Of a DNA stretch of 64,000 nucleotides, positions 1 to 7,925 are shown in pieces. The translations under genes and the position numbers were made by a program. The DNA lies in the NCBI GenBank assembly GCA_001602925.1, contig LUZT01000006.1, forward strand, positions 312,569 through 376,568. Direction: 5' to 3'. The notes under the pieces were generated by a model, which was given only the letters and a program-made list of their open reading frames with translations, searched no databases and was not told the origin of the DNA. Numbering within the stretch: the stretch's first letter is position 1; every line of letters starts with the position of its first letter. This DNA is from Chlorobiales bacterium Clorobi_01. GTDB taxonomy: Bacteria; Bacteroidota; Chlorobiia; Chlorobiales; Chlorobiaceae.

Positions 1-627
1 GCAGATGCGCACGCAGTCATCGCACTTCATGCAGGTCGAGTCGCGCGACTGGTCGTACTCGATCACCAGCGTATCCTTGTCGAACAGGGTGTTCTGCATG
101 AAGGCGTAGGGGCAGATGGTCGTGCAGAATTTTCGCCCGAGCAGGGCCAGTTCGAGCCACACCAGTATCCAGAGGACGATGAAGAATCCGGCGATCAGCG
201 GAGAGGTGAACAGGCCACGGATGGCTGCCGCCGGGGGCACGAAGTACCAGATCATGGTGATGGACACCAGCGCAGAGACCGGCAGCAGGATCAGTTTCTG
301 CAAAGTTTTTCGGTGCTGCTTGCCGAACAGTGAGGCGAGGCTTTCGGTGAGGTCGAGCAGCACGGTCTGCGGGCAGAGCCAGCCGCACCAGACCCGTCCG
401 AAGATGATGGTCACGGCTGAGATGAAGAGCAGCAGGAAAAGGGTGGCCGCGAGAATGAGGTAGAAGTCGCCGATACGGATGACCGAACCGAAAAAGTAGA
501 GGTTCAGCTCCCGGATGTCGAACCGGAAGGCACTCTGCCCGTTGACCTCCAGGAACGGCAGGCCGGTGAGGAGAAGTGCCTGAAGAATTTCGACGGCTCT
601 CCGGTAACGTTTCCAGACAATCTGCAT
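1..627 (-). CDS. ccoG: CcoG-type cbb3 oxidase accessory polyferredoxin, partial
   Basis: Membrane polyferredoxin of the CcoG/RdxA/FixG family, linked in other bacteria to copper handling during cbb3 oxidase assembly. The gene begins at the ATG at 625-627 and runs off the left edge, leaving 209 residues of the N-terminal part. Visible are an N-terminal basic segment, hydrophobic membrane segments near residues 55-75 and 120-165, the family motif RVWCGWLCPQT, a second pair FCTTICPYAFMQ, and the first ferredoxin cysteines in CMKCDDCVRIC at the very edge. The start has no clear Shine-Dalgarno sequence. It is the last gene of the cco operon, 75 bases after the cytochrome c gene. A longer open frame on the same strand (17-655) overlaps it but is a shadow with no family features. 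Confidence 0.88.
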   Translation of the reverse strand, partial: MQIVWKRYRRAVEILQALLLTGLPFLEVNGQSAFRFDIRELNLYFFGSVIRIGDFYLILAATLFLLLFISAVTIIFGRVWCGWLCPQTVLLDLTESLASLFGKQHRKTLQKLILLPVSALVSITMIWYFVPPAAAIRGLFTSPLIAGFFIVLWILVWLELALLGRKFCTTICPYAFMQNTLFDKDTLVIEYDQSRDSTCMKCDDCVRIC

Positions 628-702
628 GATAGTGAACAGTGAAGGTTGAGAGCATAAAGAGAGCAGCCCCGGTATTGGTTCCCGGGGCTGTAGCTTTTGA
701 GG

Positions 703-1164
703 CTATTTTCTCAGGCTCTCTATGAAGGCGACGATCTTGTAGATTTTGTCGTTCCCGAGCTGCTGGGCGAATGGTGGCATCCCGTTGGGGCGTCCATTGG
801 CAACTGACTCGAAAAGATCGGCGGGCGTCGAGCCGTATTTCAGCGCGACCTTCAGATTCGGGCCGATGCCGCCGCTGGCGTCTGCCATGTGGCAGGCTGC
901 GCAGGTGGTCTCGAATTCGCTCTTTCCTGCGGCGATGGCCTCAGCTTTGCCGACGTACATGCCGGGGTCGGCGGGCGCGGCCGCCGCTGTTTTTTCGCCG
1001 GTTTTCATCTCCTCTTCGTACGTCTTGTAGAAAGACCAGCCTGAAATGGCGGGCGTGAAGCGTGCGATATACACAACGAGAAAGATGATCATACCCACAA
1101 AGAACGCCAACCAGCCTTTGGGGATTTTGTTGTTGCCTTCGTGCGGAACTCCGGAATCACTCAT
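703..1164 (-). CDS. ccoP: cbb3 oxidase subunit III-like membrane cytochrome c, monoheme
   Basis: Membrane-anchored c-type cytochrome of 153 residues that should pass electrons to the CcoO/CcoN core. It has one transmembrane helix at about residues 17-36, an Ala/Pro-rich linker, and a single haem-binding CAACH at residues 88-92. The probable axial methionine lies in NGMPPF. Canonical CcoP carries two haems in about 300 residues, so this is a short monohaem form. It sits between ccoQ and ccoG, 39 bases after ccoQ, which supports the subunit III role. A strong GAGG ribosome-binding site precedes the ATG. The operon position supports the call; the gene symbol is used by position and could be replaced by a plain cytochrome c name. 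Confidence 0.82.
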   Translation of the reverse strand: MSDSGVPHEGNNKIPKGWLAFFVGMIIFLVVYIARFTPAISGWSFYKTYEEEMKTGEKTAAAAPADPGMYVGKAEAIAAGKSEFETTCAACHMADASGGIGPNLKVALKYGSTPADLFESVANGRPNGMPPFAQQLGNDKIYKIVAFIESLRK

Positions 1165-1203
1165 ATGAACCTCCTCGTAACAGGTTTCTTGAACGGTTGA
1201 TGA

Positions 1204-1365
1204 TTAGTCGTGATGCTCTTTCTTGTCGTCGTCACGGAGCATCCGGTATTTGGGTTCCTCGACCTCTTTTTTGCGCTTCGGGTTGAAGTAATAGATGATA
1301 ATGCCAGCCATCACCAGTGCAAGCACCATGGTGAAGGCGACATAGGCTATCTGCGAAAAGTTCAT
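1204..1365 (-). CDS. ccoQ: CcoQ-like small cbb3 oxidase subunit
   Basis: Small protein of 53 residues with one N-terminal transmembrane helix (about residues 5-26), the motif YYFNPKRKKE just after it, and a charged His/Asp-rich tail. This is the usual plan of CcoQ, which stabilises the cbb3 complex. Its ATG overlaps the ccoO stop as ATGA at 1362-1365, so it is probably translationally coupled to ccoO, and it is followed after 39 bases by the cytochrome c gene. Size, membrane topology, the aromatic-Asn-Pro motif and operon position all agree. The protein is too short for sequence alone to be decisive. Confidence 0.8.
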   Translation of the reverse strand: MNFSQIAYVAFTMVLALVMAGIIIYYFNPKRKKEVEEPKYRMLRDDDKKEHHD

Positions 1366-2033
1366 TGCTGACTCTCCATTGCCTTGACGTCACGCCCGAG
1401 CTTCTGCATGTAGGCGATGATGGCGTCCATCTCGGTCAGCTCACCGCGCAGCGCTTCCGGAGTCACCTCGTCACGCGTGGCCTTCGAGTTGTAATCGGGC
1501 GCGGTGACCTTCGCTTTGTAATCGGCGATCTGCTGCTGAACCTCAGCTTCCGAGTAGCCGTAGCCGAGAATCTGCGTTTTCCTGAACGACTCGGACGTGT
1601 CGAGTTTGTTGTTGGCAAGCCAGCCATAAGGCGGCATGTTGGAGAGGGCGAACATCGACTGCGGACTGTGCATGTGCTTGTAGTGCCACGAGTCAGGATA
1701 TTTGCCGCCGACACGGTTCAGATCAGGGCCCGTACGGCGTGATCCCCAGAGGAAGGGGCGATCCCAGGCGAACTCCTCGGCCTTGGAGTACTCGCCGTAA
1801 CGAAGCACTTCGGTTCTGAGCGGGCGGACAGTCTGCGTGTGGCAGTTGTTGCACCCCTCGCGCATGTAGATGTCGCGCCCCTCCTGCTCGATGGCCGTGT
1901 AGGGTTTGACATAGGCGCTCACCGGCTGGGTCGAGGGCATGAACATCGGCACGAACACCGTAACCACCGTGCCGACAAGGATGACCAGCGTCGCGATGAG
2001 CGCGAAGACGACCGGTTTTGAATAGATCCCCAT
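1362..2033 (-). CDS. ccoO: cbb3-type cytochrome c oxidase subunit II (monohaem cytochrome c)
   Basis: Membrane-anchored monohaem cytochrome c of 223 residues that relays electrons to the CcoN catalytic subunit. An N-terminal transmembrane helix spans about residues 8-31. The haem site CNNCH is at residues 61-65, followed by the CcoO-typical TQTVRPL. GSRRTGPDLNRVGG and the methionine-containing SNMPPYGWL segment follow, as expected for subunit II. An AAGGAG ribosome-binding site lies just upstream of the ATG. The gene follows ccoN by 30 bases and overlaps ccoQ. Length and motifs are complete. Confidence 0.95.
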   Translation of the reverse strand: MGIYSKPVVFALIATLVILVGTVVTVFVPMFMPSTQPVSAYVKPYTAIEQEGRDIYMREGCNNCHTQTVRPLRTEVLRYGEYSKAEEFAWDRPFLWGSRRTGPDLNRVGGKYPDSWHYKHMHSPQSMFALSNMPPYGWLANNKLDTSESFRKTQILGYGYSEAEVQQQIADYKAKVTAPDYNSKATRDEVTPEALRGELTEMDAIIAYMQKLGRDVKAMESQQ

Positions 2034-2063
2034 GATGCAAGCTCCTTTTTTCAGGTTAGGTGG

Positions 2064-3458
2064 TTAAGCTTCTGCGGCGGCTGACGGCTCCTGCCTGACC
2101 GTCTGGATGAGGTTCCAGGCGAAGATCAGGATGCCGATGAAGTAGACGACTCCGGCTGCAAAACGCATACGGTAGTAGGGGTAGAGCGAGGTCAGGCCGT
2201 CGAGGAAGCTGTACATCAGCGAACCGTCGGGATTGGTGGCTTTCCACATCGCGCCCTGCTGGATGCCGCCAATCCACATGGTGACCGTCCAGGCAAGCTG
2301 TCCGACGAGGATGAGCCAGAAGTGGACGTTGGCCAGCTTCACGCTGTACAGCTCGCGATCTGTGATTTTCGGGATCATGTAGTAGAATGACGCGGAGATA
2401 ATCATCGTCACCCAACCCATTGTGCCCATATGCACATGGCCGACCACCCAGTCGGTGTAGTGGAAGAAGGCGTTGAGTGTCCTCAAACCCTGCAACGGCC
2501 CCTGCAAGGTCTGGAGACCGTAGAAGGTGATGCCGAGGATGAAGAATTTGGTCAGGTAGTTGGTGCGCATCTGGTCCCAGTTGCCCTGGAGCGTGTAATA
2601 GCCGTTGACCACCGATCCCCACGACGGAGCGATCAGGAAGATGCTGAAGGCGATGGCCACCGTCTGGATCCACTCCGGCAGCGGCGTGAGCATCAGGTGG
2701 TGTGCGCCCGTCCAGAGGTAGGCGAAGATCAGCGCCCAGAACGAGACGATCGAGAGCCGGTGGCTGTAGATTGGCAGCCCGGTGGCTTTTGGCAGGAAGT
2801 AGTAAAACATGGCCAGCACTGGCACGGTGAAGATGAAGCCCACGATGTTGTGCCCGTACCACCACTGCACGTTGGCGTCGTTGCCGCCGGCGTAGATGCT
2901 GTAGGACTTGAAGAGGTTGAGCGGGATTTCGAGGTTGTTGACGATGTAGAGCACCGCGACGGTCACCGTCATGGCGACCAGGTACCAGAGCGAGATGTAC
3001 ATCTGCTTTTCCTGTCGCTTGATCAGGATGGCGAAGACGTTGACGGCGAACATCACCCAGAGAATCACCACGCCGACGTCGAGCGGCCATTCAAGCTCGG
3101 CATACTCCTTTGTGGTATTCAGGCCCGCCATGAGACTGACCGCCGCGAGTGCGATAGCTGTGTTGAATAGCCAGAGATGAGCCTTGGCGAGGCCGGGAAA
3201 TGGCAGGGGGGTGCGGGTCAGGCGCTGGAGCATATAGTAGGCCGTGGCGAAGATGCCCGCCAGGCCAAAGCCGAGACCAAGGCCATTGGTGTGCACGACG
3301 CGCAGGCGTCCAAAACTGAGCCACGGGGTCAGGTTCAGCGCTGGGTTGAACATTTCGAAAGCGATCCACAGGCCGATAACGAGCCCTATGATAAGCCAGA
3401 AAAGCGCCGAAAATGCGAAACCCCTGACAATGGAGTAATCATAACCGGTATCGTTCAT
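2064..3458 (-). CDS. ccoN: cbb3-type cytochrome c oxidase subunit I
   Basis: Catalytic haem-copper subunit of a high-affinity proton-pumping terminal oxidase, 464 residues with about twelve membrane segments. Expected metal ligands are visible: His56 in RVVHTNG (low-spin haem), His203 in WYGHN and His253/His254 in GAHH (CuB side), and His341/His343 in VVGHVHMG (haems). The start at 3456-3458 is preceded by a strong AGGAGGAGG site; an open frame continues further upstream to 3611 but that extension has no family character. It is the first gene of the cco operon. A terminal oxidase of this class in a strictly anaerobic phototroph suggests oxygen removal or microaerobic defence rather than growth by respiration, which is inference. 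Confidence 0.95.
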   Translation of the reverse strand: MNDTGYDYSIVRGFAFSALFWLIIGLVIGLWIAFEMFNPALNLTPWLSFGRLRVVHTNGLGLGFGLAGIFATAYYMLQRLTRTPLPFPGLAKAHLWLFNTAIALAAVSLMAGLNTTKEYAELEWPLDVGVVILWVMFAVNVFAILIKRQEKQMYISLWYLVAMTVTVAVLYIVNNLEIPLNLFKSYSIYAGGNDANVQWWYGHNIVGFIFTVPVLAMFYYFLPKATGLPIYSHRLSIVSFWALIFAYLWTGAHHLMLTPLPEWIQTVAIAFSIFLIAPSWGSVVNGYYTLQGNWDQMRTNYLTKFFILGITFYGLQTLQGPLQGLRTLNAFFHYTDWVVGHVHMGTMGWVTMIISASFYYMIPKITDRELYSVKLANVHFWLILVGQLAWTVTMWIGGIQQGAMWKATNPDGSLMYSFLDGLTSLYPYYRMRFAAGVVYFIGILIFAWNLIQTVRQEPSAAAEA

Positions 3459-3779
3459 GCCCTCCTCCTGAATCTGGTTGATAAAAAAAGAAACTATTGA
3501 AGGGCACCTCCGATGCTGCCGTTGTTCAGATTCCGGAATAATGAGGCGTGGCGGGAAAAAGGAGCGGCGGGGATCAGGGTGTCCTTGAAGAACGAGTGGA
3601 CAGCTATGCAAAGAGCAATATTACTGAATGATCACTTATTAAAATTTAGTCAAAAAAACCGGTTACCTGAAAGAAAAAAAATATACATGCGTATAGGATG
3701 AGATGCGCTTTTATTGGCTTAAAGCAAAAAAGCCCCCATTGTACCGGGAGCTTTTTTGCTTGTAAGATTGTCTGTTTGA
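3459..3779. other. Intergenic region upstream of the cco operon
   Basis: This gap holds the presumed cco promoter (right-to-left) and the terminator behind mtnA at 3721-3762. The sequence at 3605-3680 is AT-rich. I looked for an FNR-type TTGAT-N4-ATCAA site and did not find a convincing one. A 62-codon open frame at 3513-3701 on the plus strand has no start signal and no protein-like character. Confidence 0.5.
3721..3762 (-). terminator. Rho-independent terminator after mtnA
   Basis: An 11-bp perfect stem AGCAAAAAAGC / GCTTTTTTGCT encloses a C-rich/G-rich inner part. It lies 18 bases past the mtnA stop and the A/T tracts make it functional in either direction. Confidence 0.8.
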
Positions 3780-4844
3780 TCAGCCGTTGACTACGCGGGC
3801 CAGTCCTTCGTTGTAGTTGCCAACGACGGCCTCTTTCTCGGTGATGATGCCGCGGATGAGCGTGCCAGGGGTTACGTCGAAGGCGAAGTTCACCACCGGC
3901 GTGGTCGGGGTGGCGACCTGCGTGCCGAAGATTTTGCGCAGCTCGTCGGCGTCGCGCTCCTCGATCGGAATCTCCGAGCCTTCGGCCATCGTGATGTCGA
4001 TAGTCGAGACCGGCGCGGCGATGTAGAACGGCAGGCCGTGATACTTGGCGCTGATGGCGTGGGCGTAGGTGCCGATTTTGTTCGCCGTGTCGCCGTTGGC
4101 CGTGATGCGATCCGCGCCGGTGACGGCGAAGTCGATCATGCCGCGCTGCATCAGAATCGCCGACGAGGAGTCGGAGATCGAGGCGAACGGAATGCCGTCG
4201 TGCTCCAGCTCCCACGCGGTGAGGCGCAGGCCCTGCAAGAGCGGGCGACTTTCGGCGGTGATGACGCGCTCGATCAGCCCCTCCTGGTACGCCAGGCGGA
4301 TCACGCCGAGCGCCGTGCCGATGCCGCAGCAGGCGAGCGTGCCGGTGTTGCAGTGGGTCAGCACGTTGAGCTTGCGGGTTTTAAGCACGTCGGCGAAATC
4401 CTGCTTCAGCAGCTCCACGCCGTGGCGGGCGATCTTGTCGCAGTTGTCGATCTCGTCGTTGTGGATTTTGCAGGCCATGTCGTTCATCTTCGCAAAGAGC
4501 GCTTCGAGCGAATCAGCCTCGAAGTTGGCGTCATAGACATCCTGCATCTTTCTGGTGGCGAAGAACAGGTTCACGGCGGTCGGGCGCGAAGCGTTGACCT
4601 CGGCGATCAGGTTCTTGAAATATTCCGGGAAGCCCGTCTTGTCGCCCTTGTAGGCGTTGATCCCAAGCATGACCGTGTAGCCTGCCGAAGCACCGATGAG
4701 TGGCGCGCCGCGGACGGCAAGGGTCTTGATGGCCTCGATGGCCTGCTTGTAATCCGTGGTTTTGACATAGTTCTCCTGCAGCGGCAGGAAGCGCTGGTCG
4801 AGGTAACGGAATGCTCCGTCGGTAAAGGATATAGCGTCAATCAT
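3780..4844 (-). CDS. mtnA: S-methyl-5-thioribose-1-phosphate isomerase
   Basis: Converts 5-methylthioribose-1-phosphate to 5-methylthioribulose-1-phosphate in methionine salvage; cytoplasmic. The 354-residue length is normal for the family. Family features seen are RGAPLIGASAGY (about residues 45-56), the Cys region THCNTGTLACCGIGTALG, TAESRPLLQG, and the acidic catalytic motif GADRITANGDTANKIGT. The gene follows a nucleoside phosphorylase with a 28-base gap in the same direction. The pair therefore looks like the first two steps of methylthioadenosine recycling. No mtnB, mtnC or mtnD is present here. A RuBisCO-like protein and two aldolases occur 40 kb away in the same window. eIF2B-like relatives are the alternative family, but the motifs favour MtnA. 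Confidence 0.93.
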   Translation of the reverse strand: MIDAISFTDGAFRYLDQRFLPLQENYVKTTDYKQAIEAIKTLAVRGAPLIGASAGYTVMLGINAYKGDKTGFPEYFKNLIAEVNASRPTAVNLFFATRKMQDVYDANFEADSLEALFAKMNDMACKIHNDEIDNCDKIARHGVELLKQDFADVLKTRKLNVLTHCNTGTLACCGIGTALGVIRLAYQEGLIERVITAESRPLLQGLRLTAWELEHDGIPFASISDSSSAILMQRGMIDFAVTGADRITANGDTANKIGTYAHAISAKYHGLPFYIAAPVSTIDITMAEGSEIPIEERDADELRKIFGTQVATPTTPVVNFAFDVTPGTLIRGIITEKEAVVGNYNEGLARVVNG

Positions 4845-4872
4845 GAGCGAGTTGATCTTTCCTCGAAAAGGG

Positions 4873-5694
4873 TTAAAGGTTTGCTACGACGTTTCTGAAG
4901 ATGGTGGTCATGTGCGGCTCGGCTCGGCTGGAGACCTCGATGATCTCTTCGATGCCGACCGGCACGAGGCAGTCCGGGAAGCACTCGTCGGTAACGATGG
5001 ACATGCCGAACACCTCGGTGCCCTGATGCACGGCGGCGATCACCTCCGGCACGGTGGACATGCCGACCACGTCAGCGCCGATGGCGCGCAGCATCCGGTA
5101 CTCGGCGCGGGTTTCGAGGCACGGACCGGTGACGGCGACATAGACGCCGCGCTGCACCTTGATGCCGTGTTCGAGCGCAACCTTTTCGGCGATCTCGAGA
5201 ATCCTCGGCGAGTAGGGGGCGCACATATCGGGGAAGCGGGGGCCGATTTCAGGATCGTTCGGGCCGATGAGCGGGTTGGTGCCAAGCAGGTTGATGTGGT
5301 CGTCGATCAGCATGATGTCGCCCTTGCTGTAGCCGGGGTTCATGCCGCCGCAGGCGTTGGTGATACCCAGTGTCCTGACGCCCAGCTCTTTCATGACCCG
5401 GATCGGGAAGACGATTTGCGACATCGCGTAGCCTTCGTAGAAGTGGAAGCGCCCCTGCATGGCGACCACCTTCTTGCCCGCTAGGGTGCCGAAGATCAGC
5501 TTGCCGTGGTGGGTTTCAACCGTCGAGATCGGGAAATAGGGAATGTCGGCATAGTCGAGCGAGAAGTCGATCTCGATCTCCTTGACGAGACCGCCGAGGC
5601 CGGTGCCGAGCACGATGCCCACCGGATACTCGGCCGTGGTTTTTTTTCTGATGAATTCAACGGCCTCCCGGATTTTCTGCCTTTGTTCAGTCAT
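4873..5694 (-). CDS. Purine nucleoside phosphorylase / possible methylthioadenosine phosphorylase
   Basis: Phosphorolytic enzyme of the trimeric PNP/MTAP family, 273 residues. Seen are the phosphate-binding start VGIVLGTGLGGL, MQGRFHFYEGY, ITNACGGMNPGY, the substrate-pocket sequence GVYVAVTGPCLETRAEYRM, and VGMSTVPEVIAA followed by TDECFP. The start was set at 5692-5694 because AGGGA sits at the right distance. The open frame extends 14 codons further upstream without signal. It directly precedes mtnA. The motifs resemble PNP, including the GxTGPxxET segment, while the context argues for methylthioadenosine as at least one substrate. Sequence inspection cannot separate the two activities. Confidence 0.88.
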   Translation of the reverse strand: MTEQRQKIREAVEFIRKKTTAEYPVGIVLGTGLGGLVKEIEIDFSLDYADIPYFPISTVETHHGKLIFGTLAGKKVVAMQGRFHFYEGYAMSQIVFPIRVMKELGVRTLGITNACGGMNPGYSKGDIMLIDDHINLLGTNPLIGPNDPEIGPRFPDMCAPYSPRILEIAEKVALEHGIKVQRGVYVAVTGPCLETRAEYRMLRAIGADVVGMSTVPEVIAAVHQGTEVFGMSIVTDECFPDCLVPVGIEEIIEVSSRAEPHMTTIFRNVVANL

Positions 5695-5814
5695 GATATT
5701 CCCTGTGGTTTTATTGGTTTGAAACGGCGCGGACAAAAGAAATCAAATATAATCAGCTCAGGGGAGAAGAGGAAATGGGGGATGGGGTGGAAGTGGATGA
5801 ATGTACTGTAAGAT

Positions 5815-5850
5815 GTGGACGAGGTAGATCAGGCGGACGCAGTGGATGCA
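5815..5850. repeat. Degenerate 9-nt tandem repeat (GTGGAC core)
   Basis: GTGGAC, GTAGAT, GCGGAC and GTGGAT start at 5815, 5824, 5833 and 5842, exactly nine bases apart. They lie in the gap between the YggS-like gene and the phosphorylase. A similar core with the same period occurs at 28730-28765. Confidence 0.6.
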
Positions 5851-5889
5851 AGATGAATTACACTGGTCTACTTCTTCCAATTACACCAC

Positions 5890-6579
5890 TTAACGCCATC
5901 CGAAAATTGCGGTGCCGATGCGGATCATGGTGGCGCCTTCGAGGATGGCTTCCTCGAAATCGCCGCTCATTCCCATTGATAGCTCGGTAAGAAGCGACGG
6001 CTCAGGTGCGTTCTGGCGGAGCTTGTCGAGTGTCTGGCGAAGCTCCGCAAATTCGCGGCGGGCTTCGGAGGGGTCGGGCGAGGCGATGGTCATGAGGCCT
6101 CGCAGCCGGACGTTCGGCAGGGTGAAGCACTGTTCAGCGGCCTGAAGCACCGAGTCGGGATCGAGGCCGTATTTGGTGCCTTCGCGCGACACGTTAACCT
6201 CAAGCAGGTAATCGACCGTCAGATCGTGCTGCGCGGCGCGTTTCGACAGCTCTTCGGCAGTTGAAACCTTGTCGATGCCGTGAGCCATCGTCACCTTGTC
6301 CACGATCTGGCGCACCTTGTTGGACTGGAGGTGGCCGATGAAGTGCCAGTCGAGCAGCAGGCCCGAGAGTTCGGGTGCTTCAACCTTTTCCAGAAATTCC
6401 TGCACGTAGCTCTCGCCGAACTCGCGCTGCCCCGCATCCCACGCCTCGCGTATGGCTGCGGCGCTTTTGGTTTTGGAGACAGCGATGAGCGTTACCTCAT
6501 CCTCGCGGCGGCCCGCCTTGCGGCAGGCCTCGGCGATCTGTTCCCTGACGGCGGCGAGGTTCGACGAGATGCTTTCCAT
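5890..6579 (-). CDS. yggS: YggS/PLPBP family pyridoxal-phosphate homeostasis protein
   Basis: Single-domain alanine-racemase-fold protein of 229 residues that binds pyridoxal phosphate and buffers vitamin B6 and amino-acid pools. The PLP-lysine region is LIAVSKTKSA near residue 35. WHFIGHLQSNKVR, the substrate-side SREGTKYGL, and the phosphate-binding SMGMSGDFEEAI followed by RIGTAIFG are all present. It lies 11 bases after the cyclophilin gene in the same direction and ends a long minus-strand gene run. The family is highly conserved and the full length is intact. Confidence 0.95.
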   Translation of the reverse strand: MESISSNLAAVREQIAEACRKAGRREDEVTLIAVSKTKSAAAIREAWDAGQREFGESYVQEFLEKVEAPELSGLLLDWHFIGHLQSNKVRQIVDKVTMAHGIDKVSTAEELSKRAAQHDLTVDYLLEVNVSREGTKYGLDPDSVLQAAEQCFTLPNVRLRGLMTIASPDPSEARREFAELRQTLDKLRQNAPEPSLLTELSMGMSGDFEEAILEGATMIRIGTAIFGWR

Positions 6580-6590
6580 GTTTTCGGCGA

Positions 6591-7079
6591 TCAGGCGGTT
6601 GCCGGAGTGATGGTTTCGATGGTCACCGGCTTGAGCGGGTTGTCGCGCATGTCGGTTTCGACGGCGGCGATGGCGTCAACCACGTCGATGCCCGATTCGA
6701 CAACGCCGAACACGGTATATTCGCCGTCGAGGAAGCCGTTGTCGGCCTGGTTGATGTAGAACTGGCTGCCGGACGAGGCCTTCTGCGGGTTGTTGTCACG
6801 CGCGGCGGCAAGCGTACCCTTTTTGTTCGGGTGCTTGATTTCAGCCGGAACGCGGTAGTCGGGGCCGCCGGTGCCGTGCATCATGCGCTTCTCGTCGAAG
6901 CGCGAAAGCGGATCGCCGGACTGGATCATGAAGCCTTCGATCACCCTGTGAAAACGGATGCCGTCGTAGTAGCCTTCGCCGACGAGCTTGACGAAGTTAT
7001 CGCGGTGCTGGGGAGTGTCGTCATACAGGGCGATGGAAATATCACCCATGCTGGTCTTGATGATGAATTTTTCTGGCAT
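6591..7079 (-). CDS. Cyclophilin-type peptidyl-prolyl cis-trans isomerase
   Basis: Cytoplasmic cyclophilin of 162 residues that catalyses prolyl isomerisation. Features visible are GYYDGIRFHRVIEGFMIQSGDP (reported here as positions 36-57), the catalytic FHR with downstream Phe, GSQFYIN, and FGVVESGIDVVDAI. There is no signal peptide. It lies between a membrane-anchored TPR protein and the YggS homologue, both closely spaced, so it is likely co-transcribed. It resembles the short bacterial PpiB-type proteins. No extra domain is attached. Confidence 0.93.
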   Translation of the reverse strand: MPEKFIIKTSMGDISIALYDDTPQHRDNFVKLVGEGYYDGIRFHRVIEGFMIQSGDPLSRFDEKRMMHGTGGPDYRVPAEIKHPNKKGTLAAARDNNPQKASSGSQFYINQADNGFLDGEYTVFGVVESGIDVVDAIAAVETDMRDNPLKPVTIETITPATA

Positions 7080-7111
7080 GGTAATGTGGTTGAGTGTCGA
7101 AAAACAATCGG

Positions 7112-7801
7112 TCAGATTTGCGGTATCTGCACGCCTGCGCCGGCAAGACGCAAGAGCGCGCGCTGGGCCATTCCCGCTGACGATGTGGCTGGCCAGGTTT
7201 TGATCACCTGGTCATAAAGTTTTGCCGCCTTGTCGGCCTGTCCCGCGCCGGAGTAGCTTTCGGCGGCTTTGGTGAGGTACATCGATTTGAGCGTCTCGTT
7301 CTCGGCGGTTTCGGACGCCTTTTCGTACTCCGGCGCAGCTTCGGCGAAGGCCTTTTTCTGGACATGGCAGGCGGCGGCTCCGGCGAGCGCCGATGCCTGA
7401 AGATCCTTGTCATCACTGCTGAATCCCTTGTACATCGAGAGCGCATCGTCCGGCTTTCCACTGTTGAGCAGGATATAGGCCATATAGAGCCTGGCAGTTT
7501 TTCCGCTTGGTGTGCCGCCCCATGTTTTGACGATACTGTTCAGCCCTTTTATCGAGCCCTCGCCATTGACCGCTTTATCGACGTCTCCCATTTCGATCCA
7601 CGGAGTGATCTTCGCAAGGGCGAGTGAGGCCTGAACTTCGTCGACTTTGGTTTTCTGCATCCAGAAAAGCGTACCGCCAGCAGCGAGGCAGATGACGACA
7701 ACAAGAGCGGTGAGCTGCTTTTTATACTTTATGCCGATTTCAAGCATCCGGTCGGAGAAGGTCGCTTCCGGAAGCATTTTCTGGGGCTGGGTGGTGTTCA
7801 T
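7112..7801 (-). CDS. Membrane-anchored tetratricopeptide-like protein
   Basis: Protein of 229 residues with one N-terminal transmembrane helix at about residues 28-47 after a short cytoplasmic Lys-rich part, then a helical repeat region. TPR-like segments can be seen around ARLYMAYILLNSGKPDDALS, AAACHVQKKAFAEAAPEYEK and AAESYSGAGQADKAAKLYDQ. The architecture matches YfgM-type or coordinator TPR proteins that associate with the Sec translocon or periplasmic chaperones, but no specific partner can be read from the sequence. The start was set at 7799-7801. An 18-codon upstream extension is possible, since neither start has a strong ribosome-binding site. The cyclophilin gene follows after 32 bases, which fits a protein-folding role. 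Confidence 0.72.
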   Translation of the reverse strand: MNTTQPQKMLPEATFSDRMLEIGIKYKKQLTALVVVICLAAGGTLFWMQKTKVDEVQASLALAKITPWIEMGDVDKAVNGEGSIKGLNSIVKTWGGTPSGKTARLYMAYILLNSGKPDDALSMYKGFSSDDKDLQASALAGAAACHVQKKAFAEAAPEYEKASETAENETLKSMYLTKAAESYSGAGQADKAAKLYDQVIKTWPATSSAGMAQRALLRLAGAGVQIPQI

Positions 7802-7925
7802 GTGGTTCGTGCTGTCGTTTCTTGAAATGAGATCGCCTGAGTCGTTCCGCGTCACTGATGGCGGTCAGTCCGTGGCTCAACCTAAGCAAGTTCGCATGAA
7901 TTTCAAAATCAGCGGCAGCCGCCGG

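Noticed and set aside
17-655. 212-codon open frame on the minus strand overlapping the ccoG gene
   Set aside because: Its translation has no family features, while the neighbouring frame starting at 627 gives a clear CcoG protein with cysteine motifs.
3513-3701. 62-codon frame upstream of ccoN
   Set aside because: Lies in the presumed promoter region, lacks a start signal and looks non-coding.
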